A DNA stretch of 64,000 nucleotides from Geosmithia putterillii (taxonomy: Eukaryota; Ascomycota; Sordariomycetes; Hypocreales; Bionectriaceae). Both the position numbers and the translations under genes were made by a program. Positions 46,208 to 56,488 of this stretch are shown here, piece by piece. The DNA lies in assembly GCA_900188575.1 (NCBI GenBank), contig FYEU01000308.1:496001-560000 (forward strand), in the 5' to 3' direction. The notes below the pieces were generated by a model, which ran no database searches, had not been told where the DNA came from, and worked only from the letters and a program-made list of their open reading frames with translations. How positions within the stretch are numbered: position 1 is the stretch's first letter; each line of letters opens with the position of its first letter.

Positions 46208-48038
46208 ATGGCCTTGTCGCAAAAGCAGCAGGACAACGAGTTCACGGTGAAGCTCTACGCCGGAATTCTCACGCTTCTGGTAGTCGTCTCGGCCTCTGTG
46301 TTCAGGCACCAGAGGTCCCGGTGGGCATCTGGCCAATGGCTCCGAAGGTGAGTTGAAGGCCCCCCCTCCTTAGATCCCCACATGTTTCAAGCATGCTGAG
46401 AAAACAAAACATTCACAGACTATTAGAAAAGCGCACCCCATGGTTTCACCGGCCATCTGTCGGGCTCGTCATTCTGGGGACTATATACGTTGTCGTAAAT
46501 GCTGTGCTTGCAACCAACTTTCTTGCTCTGACGCGTCTCAACTACTATGGCTCACGATGTGGATGGTATGATGCTGCTGCCTTCTCTTTCCTTCTCAAGC
46601 TCATTCTGACATTATTTAGGATGACGACTGCCAACATGGCGCTGTGCGTGTTCCTCGCACTTCGGAACACGCCCCTAGCATTCCTGGTGCCCGTATCACA
46701 CGTTGAGCTCAACGTGCTGCATCGACTGACGGGCATCGTGTCCGTCCTCTTCGTCCTCGCCCACGCAGTCCTGTACACGGCGGCCCTAGCCCAAGACGGG
46801 CGTCTGGCCAAGTTTGCGTCGGTGGGGGATATTGCGGGGATTCTGGCAGGCCTGTCTATGGTGGTCCTCCTGGCAGGACTCGTGCGTCACCGCAACTACC
46901 ACCTGTTCTACGTAAGCCACATCCTAGGCTTCATACTTGCCGTAGCGCTGGCAGTCGTCCATCGGCCAACCTGGATCAAGAAGCTCCCACAGGCCATGGC
47001 CGTGACTTTTGGCCTCTGGTTCGCGGATAGGGCCGTCCGGATGGCGGGTGTGCTGTCCAACGTCTTCACGACGCGGGCGACCTGCCACCCGCTCCCCGGC
47101 GGCGGCACGCAAGTCATCCTCAAGAATTCGGTGCTTTACAACGCTGTCCCTGGGGCGCACTGCTTCCTGTGGATCCCGCGCATCTCCCTCACCCAAAGTC
47201 ACCCCATGACCATTGTTGATAATGGGCCAGAGGGGCTCGAGCTCGTCATCAAGAACCATCGGGGATTTACGGGGAAGCTGGGAGATCTAGCGCTCAAGCA
47301 CCCTGGAGCGAGACTCTGGGCGTTCACGGGTCTCTCATACGGGTCTTTTCCCGACGTCTCGGCGTATAACAGACTGGTTCTGGTGTCGGGTGGCAGTGGA
47401 GCTTCGTTTATCTTTGGCTTCGTCAACCGACTCCTCAGGAAGCAGGAGGGCCTAGGATCTGTACTGAAAGTTGACTGTGTCTGCTCTTTTCAGAAACATG
47501 GTAAGTCCAGTTCCCATCATCTATCCTGCATACTCACGTACCGTGTTACGCACAGCCTTGGTTAACATGTGCGCCCCGGACAGAACATTTGACCTGGTAC
47601 CGCCAGCATCTTGACAATCTCCAGGATCTCGTCACAACGGCCAGCATAAGATTACATGTCACGCGCGCGACTGGCCCTGAAACTGGGTACGGCGCTATCA
47701 GTATACAGCCTAGCCAAAGTGTGGCTGGAACGATTCAACAAGGGGCTCTGAGAAAGTCGGACAATTGCACCGAAAGAACTGGTCTCGTGGAAGCCACCAT
47801 CGGGCAGCTGACGTCCTATCATATAGAATCTTGTAGGCACCCTGTGAGCTTTGACCGAATCAACGTGGATGACGTCCTGGGAAAACCAGCATATGGCAAC
47901 GGGAAGGCCCCGCGAGTTTTGGTGGTGGCGTGCGGACCTCAAGGGTTGACTGACGACGTGGGGGACTATATTGAAGAACTTCGGGCCATGGATCCTTCAT
48001 GTGTAATAGATTTGCACTGCGGTGATTACGGTAGTTGA
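46208..48038 (+). CDS. Ferric-reductase-like transmembrane NADPH oxidoreductase (FRE family)
   Basis: Likely moves electrons from NADPH via FAD and two hemes across a membrane to Fe(III) or Cu(II). Four exons: 46208-46347, 46419-46565, 46620-47500 and 47584-48038, giving 540 aa. An N-terminal transmembrane helix (YAGILTLLVVVSASVF) is followed by the ferric-reductase membrane domain. It has two H-x13-H pairs, one beginning HRLTGIVSVLFVLAH and one beginning HILGFILAVALAVVH, as expected for bis-heme ligation. The FAD motif is HPMTIV (usual HPFTI). The NADPH site is LVSGGSGASFIFG, and the C-terminal Cys-Gly-Pro motif is VLVVACGPQG. Intron 2 is 54 bp without an in-frame stop, so retention would add 18 hydrophobic residues. 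The protein is shorter than plasma-membrane Fre1 types. Confidence 0.86.
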
Positions 48039-48895
48039 TGAATTACAGAAGAACATTGTAATAGAAGAAACTATAATTTCAATACCGACTCTTAGAACCT
48101 CCATTTTAACTGTAACGTAGAGAAATGCCAGTGTGCTTCTGGTGGACAGAAAATGAAGGCTACATAGCCTTAATGTCGGGTGCCTTGGCGGCCTCTCGGG
48201 CCCTCGTGGACTGCGACAACATTGTCCCTGAATCCTGCTGCATTCATTTGGCCACGGTTGGATTCAAGGAGCATGCTGGCTTGTAACAACAGGGACAGAA
48301 AAGCGTATAGGAGTCGGGACCTCTAGCCGGGTAGAATAAACAGCGACCAAGAACGACGGGGTGTCATTTTCATTGCTAGATGCACCTTCTTTCATGTCTC
48401 AATTTAGTGTATTCCGTACATAAATAAGCTTGTAATACTTGTGTCCGTCCGTTCTTGGACCCGCATTTCCGTGAATGCTTCTCCTCCTCCCAGGGTATCA
48501 TGGGGCACTGTCCAATCATTTAACACGTCGAGGCCCGAGTTGGTGATCTCCCCTCCACCCACCAAAATGCAAAACTATCGCGAAGCTTGCCAACTCGTCT
48601 AATAAGGTACAAGCGTCTCGCCTAAAGTGGTCAAGTATGACGAGATGTTAAGTGGCACGCTTACCGGTAGTGTCTTCTTCATCCCATCAGTATATGAATC
48701 TACGAGTACATGGAAGTGACTTATCCTCTGATTCGGTGTTCTCCACACACAAACTCCCAAGAAAGATTCCCTCGTCAGGCCCCCTCGGCCCTCGGCAATG
48801 CATCTCCATCTTCTCCAGGCGACGCAAGGTTGTCTTTATCATGGCCCACAGTAGTGGCCGTATCAGTCGTGGTAATGGTCCACCCCATTGGCGGA
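48039..48895. other. Convergent intergenic region
   Basis: 857 bp between the FRE stop and the CoA-transferase stop. No domain-bearing ORF, RNA gene or repeat was recognised. Confidence 0.5.
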
Positions 48896-50526
48896 TCATA
48901 TAATGCCCTGCTCCCTGAGGCTGCTCACCTCCTCGCCTACGATGCCGATGTCGGCCAGTATCTCATCAGTATGTTGCCCTAGCAGCGGTGGCCCGCGTCG
49001 AATGTTGGCCTTTGTAGATCCAAACTTGACGGAAGGCCCTATGAGGCTGAGGCGACCATTGTGCGTTGCCATATGGGAAACCTCCTGAACCATGCCTCTC
49101 GCCTCGATCTGCGGGTGGCCAAAGGCACCCTGGATATTGTTTATCGGCGCAAAAGGCAGCCCTTGTGTCTCGAACTCCTTAATCCACTCGGCCGTTGTCT
49201 TGCTCTTGAAGATAGGGTTGAGGATGTCGTTGAGCTCATCTCGGTTGGTCACGCGGCGCGCATTGTCCAAGAACCTCTCGTCGGCTGCCAGATTCCCGAG
49301 GCCGAGAACCTTACACAACTTCAGGAACTGCGCGTCATTGGTAGCACCGCCCACGAGGTATAGGTCCTTGGTCCGGAAGGCGTCGTATGGCACGATGCTC
49401 GGGTGCTGGCAGCCCCAACGCTCAGCTTCGATGCCCAAGTTTAGCCATGACATCCCAACATTGACAAGAAGGCTGATTTGCGTCTCGAACAAAGACGCAT
49501 CCACCCGCTGGCCAGGCTGATCTGGGCTGTTGTCGCGGGCGTAAATAGCCGACAGTATGGCACCGTGTAGATATAAGCCCGTGGCCATGTCGACGATACC
49601 CAGGCCAGGTCGAACGGGGGAGCCGTTTCGGTTTCCAGTCACATGGACCAGTCCCGCCTCAGCACCTGCAATAGGATCATAGCCACCACGAGAAGCATAT
49701 GGCCCCGTCGTTCCATACCCTACGTTCTCTGTGGTCAGACATTTTCCGAATATGCTGTTAAGTAAAATGGACAGGGACCTTACCGGAAAGGCTGGCGTAA
49801 ATTAGCTTTTGATTGATGTCCTTCAACTTGTCGTATCCGAGACCCATCCGCTCCATTGTCCCAGGTTTGAAGTTCTCGACCCTAAATTGACATAGGTCAG
49901 ACCCTGTCTTGGTGTCATACGGGTATCAAGCGAACTTACAAGACGTCAGCCTTTCGTGCCAGCTCGAGAAAGATCTTCTGTCCTTTGGGGTGCTTCAAGT
50001 CTAACGTGATTGACTTCTTGTTGCGGTTGATGGCCGAGAAATAGTTGGATATTGGTCCAGCCTCTTTCTTCCACGAGGCATCCTCGCCCTTTATTCTCCA
50101 ATGCCTTGTATCGTCCTGTATTTTAAAGCCGTGAGGGTCAGCTCATGCTTCAATGCTTTGCTCGAGAATCGACGTGTTTGTGCAATATGCGTACCCCTTT
50201 CCCAACAGCTTCCACCTTGATCACGTTGGCGCCATAATCGGCAAGGATTTGTGTGCAATACGGTGCCTGTTCAAGGGCTCAAAGTATTAGATAGCTGAGG
50301 TGATATTCAATGGCCATTGGTTCTCTCATACTGCAAGGACGCGAGATAAATCTAGAATCTTAACGCCTTTCAATGGGCCAGTGGTCTCTTTCTCCTTGAC
50401 GTCTGTGGTAGTGGATTGATGCCGAACTGTATGTGAAAATGCGCGACCGAGTTGCTTCGATTGAAACCAGGATGCACGTGTGGAGAGCAATAGCGATCTT
50501 CTTGGGGGGCAGAGTGAAGGGCTCAT
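48896..50526 (-). CDS. Class III (CaiB/BaiF) CoA-transferase, SUGCT-like, mitochondrial
   Basis: Transfers CoA between a CoA thioester and a carboxylic acid; the closest animal relative is succinyl-CoA:glutarate CoA-transferase (SUGCT). Five exons: 50332-50526, 50195-50266, 49940-50115, 49784-49881 and 48896-49719, giving 454 aa. The start MSPSLCPPRRSLLLSTRASW gives an Arg/Ser-rich presequence; an earlier in-frame ATG exists at 50592. Family blocks are GPLKGVKILDLSRVLAAPYC, LADYGANVIKVEAVG, DTRHW, FSAINRNKKSITLDLK, VENFKPGTMERMGLGYD, LIYASLSGYGTTGPYA, RGGYDPIAGAEAG, and GIVDMATG, whose Asp is the expected catalytic residue. It lies in tandem with an acyl-CoA dehydrogenase, which suggests a shared dicarboxylate or branched-acid breakdown route (inference). 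Confidence 0.88.
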
Positions 50527-51122
50527 TGCCGCAATGTTGATGCCAGTATCTAGGGCTAAGCGGGCGTTTGGAATGGACAAGATCTGAGGCAAAACTTCTG
50601 GTTTGAAGCTATCTCGGAATGTTCAGAAAGGGTGATGGAAAGAATCGGCCACAATTTCCATTTATACTTGACTCAATAAATCTCTCCAAACCCAGGCTAG
50701 TTGGTGCCTCGGATAGCCTGCCTGACGCTCTTGCATACACTCAAGCGCAGACGGTGGCGTTCGCGGAGAAGCTGGCCGAAAATGTAACCACACCTCGGCT
50801 CAGGGTCAGCAAACATAACCACTAACATGTACTACAGCCACACTGATGTCACCGAGTATGTATCTGCCAGCTTCTATCAGAATTGAATTTATATATCTTT
50901 TTCGCATTTTGTATAATACTGGATGGTATTGGAAATCACTTTAGACTTACGCAGCCATTGGCTCTATCTGCTAGGTGAGGTTCGCGTGATGATCCCCGTT
51001 CGCATTCTATGGGCACCGCCTTCCATCTCCTATGCAATAGGGAGACGATCACTCATATGTAGATGTACTTGAGACCACCTGTATAAGGTTTTAATAGCTG
51101 TTATCCGGCTGAAAACCCCCCT
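50527..51122. other. Intergenic region upstream of CoA-transferase
   Basis: 596 bp between two minus-strand genes. It holds the CoA-transferase promoter and the 3' end of the dehydrogenase. Nothing else was recognised. Confidence 0.45.
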
Positions 51123-52505
51123 CTAGTAGCTCTTGGGTAGCGTGAGAACGCGCTGGCTAATGTAATTCTTGATCATCTCAGCGCTCACGGGGGCAATCCT
51201 CGCCAACGTCGACTCCCTCAGGTACCTCTCGACATGGTACTCCTTTGCATAGCCCATCCCCCCCAAAGTCATAACAGCCCTTTCGGCAGCCTTGAAAGCA
51301 GCCTCGGCAGCGAGATACTTGCCCGCATTTGCGTACTCGCCGTCGTCATACCCGTCATCGTACATTCGCGCAGCCAAGTAAATCATGAGCCGGGCGCTCT
51401 CAAGACTCATCCAGCACTCGGCTAGAGGGTGCTGGATACCCTGATTCTTCCCGATGGGGCGACCGAACACGACTCGCTCATTGGCGTAGACGCAGGCCCG
51501 GCGCAGGGCTGCGAAGCCAAGGCCAAGGGCTTCTGCACCGACAAAAATGCGCTCGGCATTCATGCCGTGCATAATCATCTTGAATCCGTCACCCTCCTCG
51601 CCTATTCTGTCCTCGACGGGAACTTTCCACCCGTCAAAGAAGAGGACATTGGTGTCGACTGCTGACCGCCCTAGCTTGGGGATCTCGGTGACCTGGACAG
51701 CTGTCCGGTCGAGGTTGGTGTAGAATAGAGAGAGGCCGTGAGTGGGCTTCTTGCACTCATCCAAGGGCGTTGTTCGCGCCAGAAGAAGAATCTTTTCGGC
51801 AATCTGAGCTGTTGAAATGAAGATCTTGGAGCCGGAGACGCTGTAGTGAGAAGAATCGCCGTCCCGCTTAGCTATAGATTGCAACTTGAGGGTGTCAAGG
51901 CCCGTATTAGGCTCCGTGACCCCAAAGCATGCCCGTTCCTCTCCCTTAATAAGGGGCACGAGAAAGCGCTTCTTCTGCTCGTCGGTGCCAAACTTGGCCA
52001 CGGGTTCTAGTCCGAAGATGTTCATGTGAACAGATGAGGCACCGTTCATTCCTGCACCCGACTCGGAGATTGTCTGAAGCATAACGGCTGCTTCAGAGAT
52101 GCCCAGCTCGGAGCCCCCGTACTCGGTCGGCAGGCAGATCCCGAGCCACCCATTGTCTGCCATGTCCCGGTAAAGTTCCCATGGGAATTTGTGTTCGTCG
52201 TCTCGCTCTAGCCAGTACTCGTCGGGGTATTGGGAGCAGATCTTCGCAATAGCTTCGCGCACGGTGCGCTGAGAGTCAGTCCAGTCGGGCAGGTTGCTGG
52301 GCAGATACTCAGTGGCATGCGAGTGTACAGTTCGCATTGCATGGGACGTCGGTAGCTGTCGCAGAGGCTTAGTGAGGCTTGATGGACGTGGACGTAAGTT
52401 CAAGGCCCGTATTGGGTTTATGATAGAGAACACCTTGGGTTGCATCTTGAAACCGGTCTTGGTTCGTCTAGGTAGGGGATGAACTGAGGCAGTATCGTCT
52501 GTCAA
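51123..52505 (-). CDS. Acyl-CoA dehydrogenase (flavoprotein)
   Basis: Predicted FAD enzyme that oxidises acyl-CoA to 2,3-enoyl-CoA. Single exon, 460 aa from 52505; MQPKVFSIINPIRAL at 52445 is an alternative start, and both give a basic presequence that could target mitochondria. The catalytic core starts near residue 73 and includes WLGICLPTEYGGSELGISEA, ACFGVTEPNTGLDT (flavin/substrate site), SVSGSKIFISTAQIAEKILL, NERVVFGRPIGKNQGIQHPL and AVMTLGGMGYAKEYHVERYL. The C-terminal position that carries the catalytic Glu in MCAD-type enzymes (YEGT) reads IAPVSAEM. A Glu is present in NAERIFVG (about E318), matching the base position of isovaleryl- and long-chain enzymes. The substrate is not determinable. 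Confidence 0.9.
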   Translation of the reverse strand: MTDDTASVHPLPRRTKTGFKMQPKVFSIINPIRALNLRPRPSSLTKPLRQLPTSHAMRTVHSHATEYLPSNLPDWTDSQRTVREAIAKICSQYPDEYWLERDDEHKFPWELYRDMADNGWLGICLPTEYGGSELGISEAAVMLQTISESGAGMNGASSVHMNIFGLEPVAKFGTDEQKKRFLVPLIKGEERACFGVTEPNTGLDTLKLQSIAKRDGDSSHYSVSGSKIFISTAQIAEKILLLARTTPLDECKKPTHGLSLFYTNLDRTAVQVTEIPKLGRSAVDTNVLFFDGWKVPVEDRIGEEGDGFKMIMHGMNAERIFVGAEALGLGFAALRRACVYANERVVFGRPIGKNQGIQHPLAECWMSLESARLMIYLAARMYDDGYDDGEYANAGKYLAAEAAFKAAERAVMTLGGMGYAKEYHVERYLRESTLARIAPVSAEMIKNYISQRVLTLPKSY

Positions 52506-52983
52506 ATGTATATGTGTGTATGGAGATAGACCTTAACTAGGGTCAGAGTTATCCTGGGTACAACATTAAAGAATATTGGGGGGCATAGAATCGTTTCCAT
52601 CCCCAATCCATTACCACACAGAGCCGCCCATGCAAGCAAGCTACCCGAAAGACAAAGTCAATGATAAGATTGAAAGCGCCGATTTCCCCAGATGAGGGGC
52701 CCACAGCGGGACCTCTGGAGCGGCGGGGCCCAGCGTCCGGGGTAGCCGGGCCGAGGCCTGCAAGCTCGCCGAGGTGACCACAAACAGGAAGCATACTGTT
52801 TCGTATACGGAGTATTGTTACGCCATAATAGTGATCACAAGGCTGTAGAGTTGGCAATTACAAGAAAACACGAACATTGTAGGATTCATTACACTGTACC
52901 ACTGTCATCGTGGGGGTGACATGATGCAGCCTGTTGGACACGGACATCTAGCCACTTCCAGGAAACACTCTGCTGATGTGCCA
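52506..52983. other. Intergenic region upstream of acyl-CoA dehydrogenase
   Basis: 478 bp, including one TACGGAGTA at 52806. No gene was recognised. Confidence 0.45.
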
Positions 52984-54166
52984 TTAAATGGTGTATACGA
53001 CCTTGGAAACCCTCACTTTGCCTTGTTCCAGGTCCTGAAGCCCCTCAATAATACCATCAAGACCTCCTTCACGGGCGTCATGACGATGCGGTTTCAGGCG
53101 ACCCTAAGTTCCAGTACGGTCAGTAGTGTTTCGGGCTGAAGAAATGGTAGCCGAGTACAATACCTGTTGCAACAGCTTCTCGGTAAGACTGAAGAATTTC
53201 TTCCCAAACTCGTAGTCCTCCTGGCTGGCAGGCACTGCCGTCGGGCCAAATTTGAATTCCTTGCCAAAAACGGTGTACATGATTGTAATCACTGCCTCGA
53301 TGTCGTCCCGAGGGGACTTGACAGGCAAGATGGCTCCATAGGCCTGTCCGAGCCCTGGAGTCGAGGACAGCGCGTCTGCGCAAATCTTTGCCGACTGCTC
53401 GAGGCTGATTGTGTCCCAAGCGTACAGAAGAGTGTTGTTGGTGATTCCCCGGATCTGAGAGCCTGCATCCGCGTCATTGTAGTCGACGACAAAATCAGCC
53501 CCCAGGCTCTTGACGTAGTCAAAGTTGCTCTTGGAGCAGGTGGTGATCACAGTATAGCCCGACCTGGCGATCTATCAGCATCAATTGACCCAACATTGCA
53601 TGCAAATTCCAGCTCGGTGCATCGTCTTACAGCTTCGCAAACTGAATTCCAAGGGCACCCGTGGCTGTCGAGCCGCCGTATATCAAGACATATGGGGATG
53701 ATCCCTTGTGTCGGACCTCGTCAGCGTCCTCGGAAGGCAGATCAAGTTTCAGGGCCTTCTGGTAGAGCCCTTGACCAACAGTCATGGCACCCAGTGCAAT
53801 AGTTGACGCTTCCTGAAAGCTGATGGAATCCGGAATCCTCATCTGCAAGTCCCCGGCGACAACTGCATGCTCGGCAAAGATACCGTCGTCGGGGTTCACC
53901 AGGTTCGTCCCGTGGGCGCAGCCAAAGATTCTGTCTCCGGGGTTCCACTTCTTGGTCACGGCACTGCCAACCTCCTCCACAACGCCGGCGTAGTCGCAGC
54001 CTACGATGCACCCATCTCCGGCACGGCCGCTTCGGATACCCTTCCAGTCTGTTGGATTCAGGGCGACCGCAACCGGTTTGACGAGCACGCCGTCTGGCCG
54101 TAGTTTGGGGACCGCACGGTCGGAGTCGACAACGGCTGTGGTGCCACTGGCTACAACGGCTCTCAT
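52984..54166 (-). CDS. MDR-family NAD(P)H oxidoreductase, trans-enoyl-reductase-like
   Basis: Medium-chain dehydrogenase/reductase without zinc-site residues, of the fungal 'ToxD/enoyl reductase' type. Three exons: 53631-54166, 53164-53563 and 52984-53103, giving 351 aa. The N-terminal GroES-like half has VKPVAVALNPTDWKG, GCDYAGVVEEVGSAV, WNPGDRIFGCAHG and DGIFAEHAVV. The Rossmann half has VLIYGGSTATGALGIQFAKL joined by splicing to SGYTVITTCSKSNFDYVKSL, then GADFVVDYND. The last exon restores the usual end (REGGLDGIIEGLQDLEQGKV, ending VVYTI). The second acceptor used here is CGCCAG, since the nearer GATAG would put a stop in frame. Such enzymes serve polyketide pathways or stand alone; there is no PKS in the window. 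Confidence 0.87.
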
Positions 54167-55048
54167 GGTCTGCTGCCGTTCCGAGTGATTGGTTACGGTT
54201 GGTGAGGTTGAAGTTGGTTCGTGGGCTGCGGTATGCCTTTTGGGGGCAGTTCACATTTAAATATATGTACAAGTAGGCAACTCAGAAAGATGGGACTTAT
54301 TGACAACATGCGAATATGTCATCATCTTCCGCTCTCGCAGCCAATGGCCAATACAGGAAGCATTACCAATCCGTGAATATTACCAATCCATGATACTGTC
54401 GTAACGCTTGATTCGGCCCTCAGGTGCGAAGTGGAGCTCGCCGTGGCCCGCATCGCGGTCAACGTGTTGATTTTGCCCTGCACTGTCTTGCCTGTATCCA
54501 TCTCTACCTAGGAAAACTGGGGAAGGCCTCCTTTTCACAATGAAATATGATATTTTGCAGACCACGGAGGGGTCTTTTGATGGCTACTACCCCGCATTGT
54601 CGTCATATCCATCTTTACCATCTCAACCTATCCGCCGATGATCATCATTGATTGACGGACGTATCAAATATTACCCTCTACACCCCCCGATGCTGTCACG
54701 CCCCACGTCTCGCGACAACACTTGTAATTGCATGCGCATAACAGAGCCAAGAGGTATTAGATGGCCAAATGACTGACCCGCCGTCGTATGGACTAGATGA
54801 ATACTGGAAATAACACTGGTGAAATCATTCGAACTCCCAACAAATATATCATATACATCATCCTCAATCCGTCGTTATACCCCGGCGTATGTACCTGTTT
54901 GCCCATTGTAAGGACACTTGGTTCCCTTATAATACATTTCAAATCATAACTAAACAGAGGGAAGGACACGCCGGCTCGTAGCTAAAAGGAAAACTAGCGC
55001 CCTACATACCCCTACTTCTACTCCTCCTGTAAGGGCAGAAATCAATCA
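54167..55048. other. Intergenic region
   Basis: 882 bp between the MDR promoter side and the DUF7924 3' side. AT-rich in the middle. No gene or RNA was recognised. Confidence 0.45.
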
Positions 55049-56488
55049 TTACCAGGCGCTGCGCTTTGACGCTCGGGAACTGCTGTCAGAACTAGGAGGC
55101 GGGCGGCTCTTAGCCTTCTCCGACGCTGCCTGGCAGCCTTCTTCAATCAGCGTATCTAGACAACCGCGAATATCTTTGAGGCGTTCGTCCCTGCCCCAGT
55201 CTAGGATGTTGAGAACGTATCTCCGGAGACGGATATAGTCCTCTGGTTTCTGAATCAGGAAGTTGTCCACACCGCGGGTGTAGTACTTCAGGTCTTCGTC
55301 TTGCCAAGAGATGTACAGGCGTGCTGTCGAGTTGTCGATGGCGATCGACCAGGCGGCACTGTCGATCTGGCGCACGGGTCCGCCGGACCGCGATGAGTTG
55401 CGCAGCTGTTGGTTCAGTCTCTCGGCAATATTGATACAAGTTGCGGATGCGCCGAGGCATTGGTTCGTGGCAACATGCAGGCTGCTCCCCGATGTGCCTC
55501 CACCGTCCCCCTTGACCTCGACAGCGAAAAAGGGAAACAGCAGCCCATAACTGTTACCAGTTCCACTGCAGTTGTTTTTCGTGTCGGCCAGGTACATTGA
55601 TTGAGAGTCCGACATGGCATTTTTGTTTGGTTTGTAGCCGTAGATCATGTCAGGGACCGGTCCGCTAACCGGGTTCTCGCGATTCCTGGCAGGGACATAT
55701 GACCTATTCATAGGCAACCGATCGCTCCTAACAAGAGGGTCTTTGTCAGAATCGGGCGTCGGGAAGAAGTGCTTCCGAGCCATTTCCTCGACATCACTCT
55801 CGATTCCGCGGTCCAATATACTGGCGAGCATGGGGTCTCGTGCGATGGACTCGATAGTCGGCCCTGGAGAACTCCGTTTCCGTTCAATCCGAGATAAGGC
55901 AGCCGACGGTCCTGGAGGCAGCGGACCGCGGTTATATGGGCTGAGATTCTGGGTGTCTATGCCATTGAAACGCAGGTTGCGGTCTCGGTAAAGGGGGTCC
56001 TGCACGAGACTTGAACCTCTTGATGAGGACCTGTTGGATGCAGATGCCGATGGCGCCCTAGAAGGAGGTGCCGAGCTGTAGGAGTTTGACTGAGGCGTGC
56101 GTCCCCGGGAATAACCCGTGGCGGATGAGGCAGCAGACGAGGGTGGTCCCATAATCCCAGGTGAAGGATATGGAGGGGCGGGGGACTGAGAGCCCGAGGG
56201 CGCTCTACCCTTTCCTTTGTCCTTCTGGCCCATGTTGCAGGGAGCTGAGTGGCAGGAACGTGGGGGGGGCACACGAGAATGTTCGGAAGGGTCTTCCACA
56301 GAATCTAACCAGCCGCTAAGTCGTTCAAGGCCACGAGGCTCGAGAAACTGGCTCGCGAAGGGCAGCTGCGGGGCAGGTTGAAGTATGTGTTCGCCGTCAA
56401 CTTTACGACGGGGCTTCTTCGAGGGGCGATCTGAGGCAGACTGCTGTTCAAGAGAGTGCTTGATGGGGCTTTCGTGTCGGTCCATCAT
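55049..56488 (-). CDS. DUF7924 family protein with PD-(D/E)XK-like residues
   Basis: Single exon, 479 aa. The first half is disordered: KKPRRK (possible nuclear signal) near residue 24, then Ser/Pro-rich sequence to about 165. The second half is the conserved domain of a large, poorly understood fungal family. Visible elements are DPMLASILDRGIESDVEEMA, then PVPDMIYGYKP (D280), FPFFAVEVKG (E324, K326) followed by GDGG, and ATNQCLGASATCINIAERLN (Q343). The order PD - ExK - Q with the intervening hydrophobic strand fits the nuclease-like PD-(D/E)XK fold. Later parts are IDNSTARLYISWQD and IRLRRYVLNILDWGRDERL. Function is unknown; family membership is fairly sure, nuclease activity is only a hypothesis. 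Confidence 0.78.
   Translation of the reverse strand: MMDRHESPIKHSLEQQSASDRPSKKPRRKVDGEHILQPAPQLPFASQFLEPRGLERLSGWLDSVEDPSEHSRVPPPRSCHSAPCNMGQKDKGKGRAPSGSQSPAPPYPSPGIMGPPSSAASSATGYSRGRTPQSNSYSSAPPSRAPSASASNRSSSRGSSLVQDPLYRDRNLRFNGIDTQNLSPYNRGPLPPGPSAALSRIERKRSSPGPTIESIARDPMLASILDRGIESDVEEMARKHFFPTPDSDKDPLVRSDRLPMNRSYVPARNRENPVSGPVPDMIYGYKPNKNAMSDSQSMYLADTKNNCSGTGNSYGLLFPFFAVEVKGDGGGTSGSSLHVATNQCLGASATCINIAERLNQQLRNSSRSGGPVRQIDSAAWSIAIDNSTARLYISWQDEDLKYYTRGVDNFLIQKPEDYIRLRRYVLNILDWGRDERLKDIRGCLDTLIEEGCQAASEKAKSRPPPSSDSSSRASKRSAW

Noticed and set aside
53564..53630. Splice acceptor GATAG for MDR intron 1
   Set aside because: It brings a stop into frame within ten codons; the CGCCAG acceptor three codons further restores the family sequence AKLSGYTVI.
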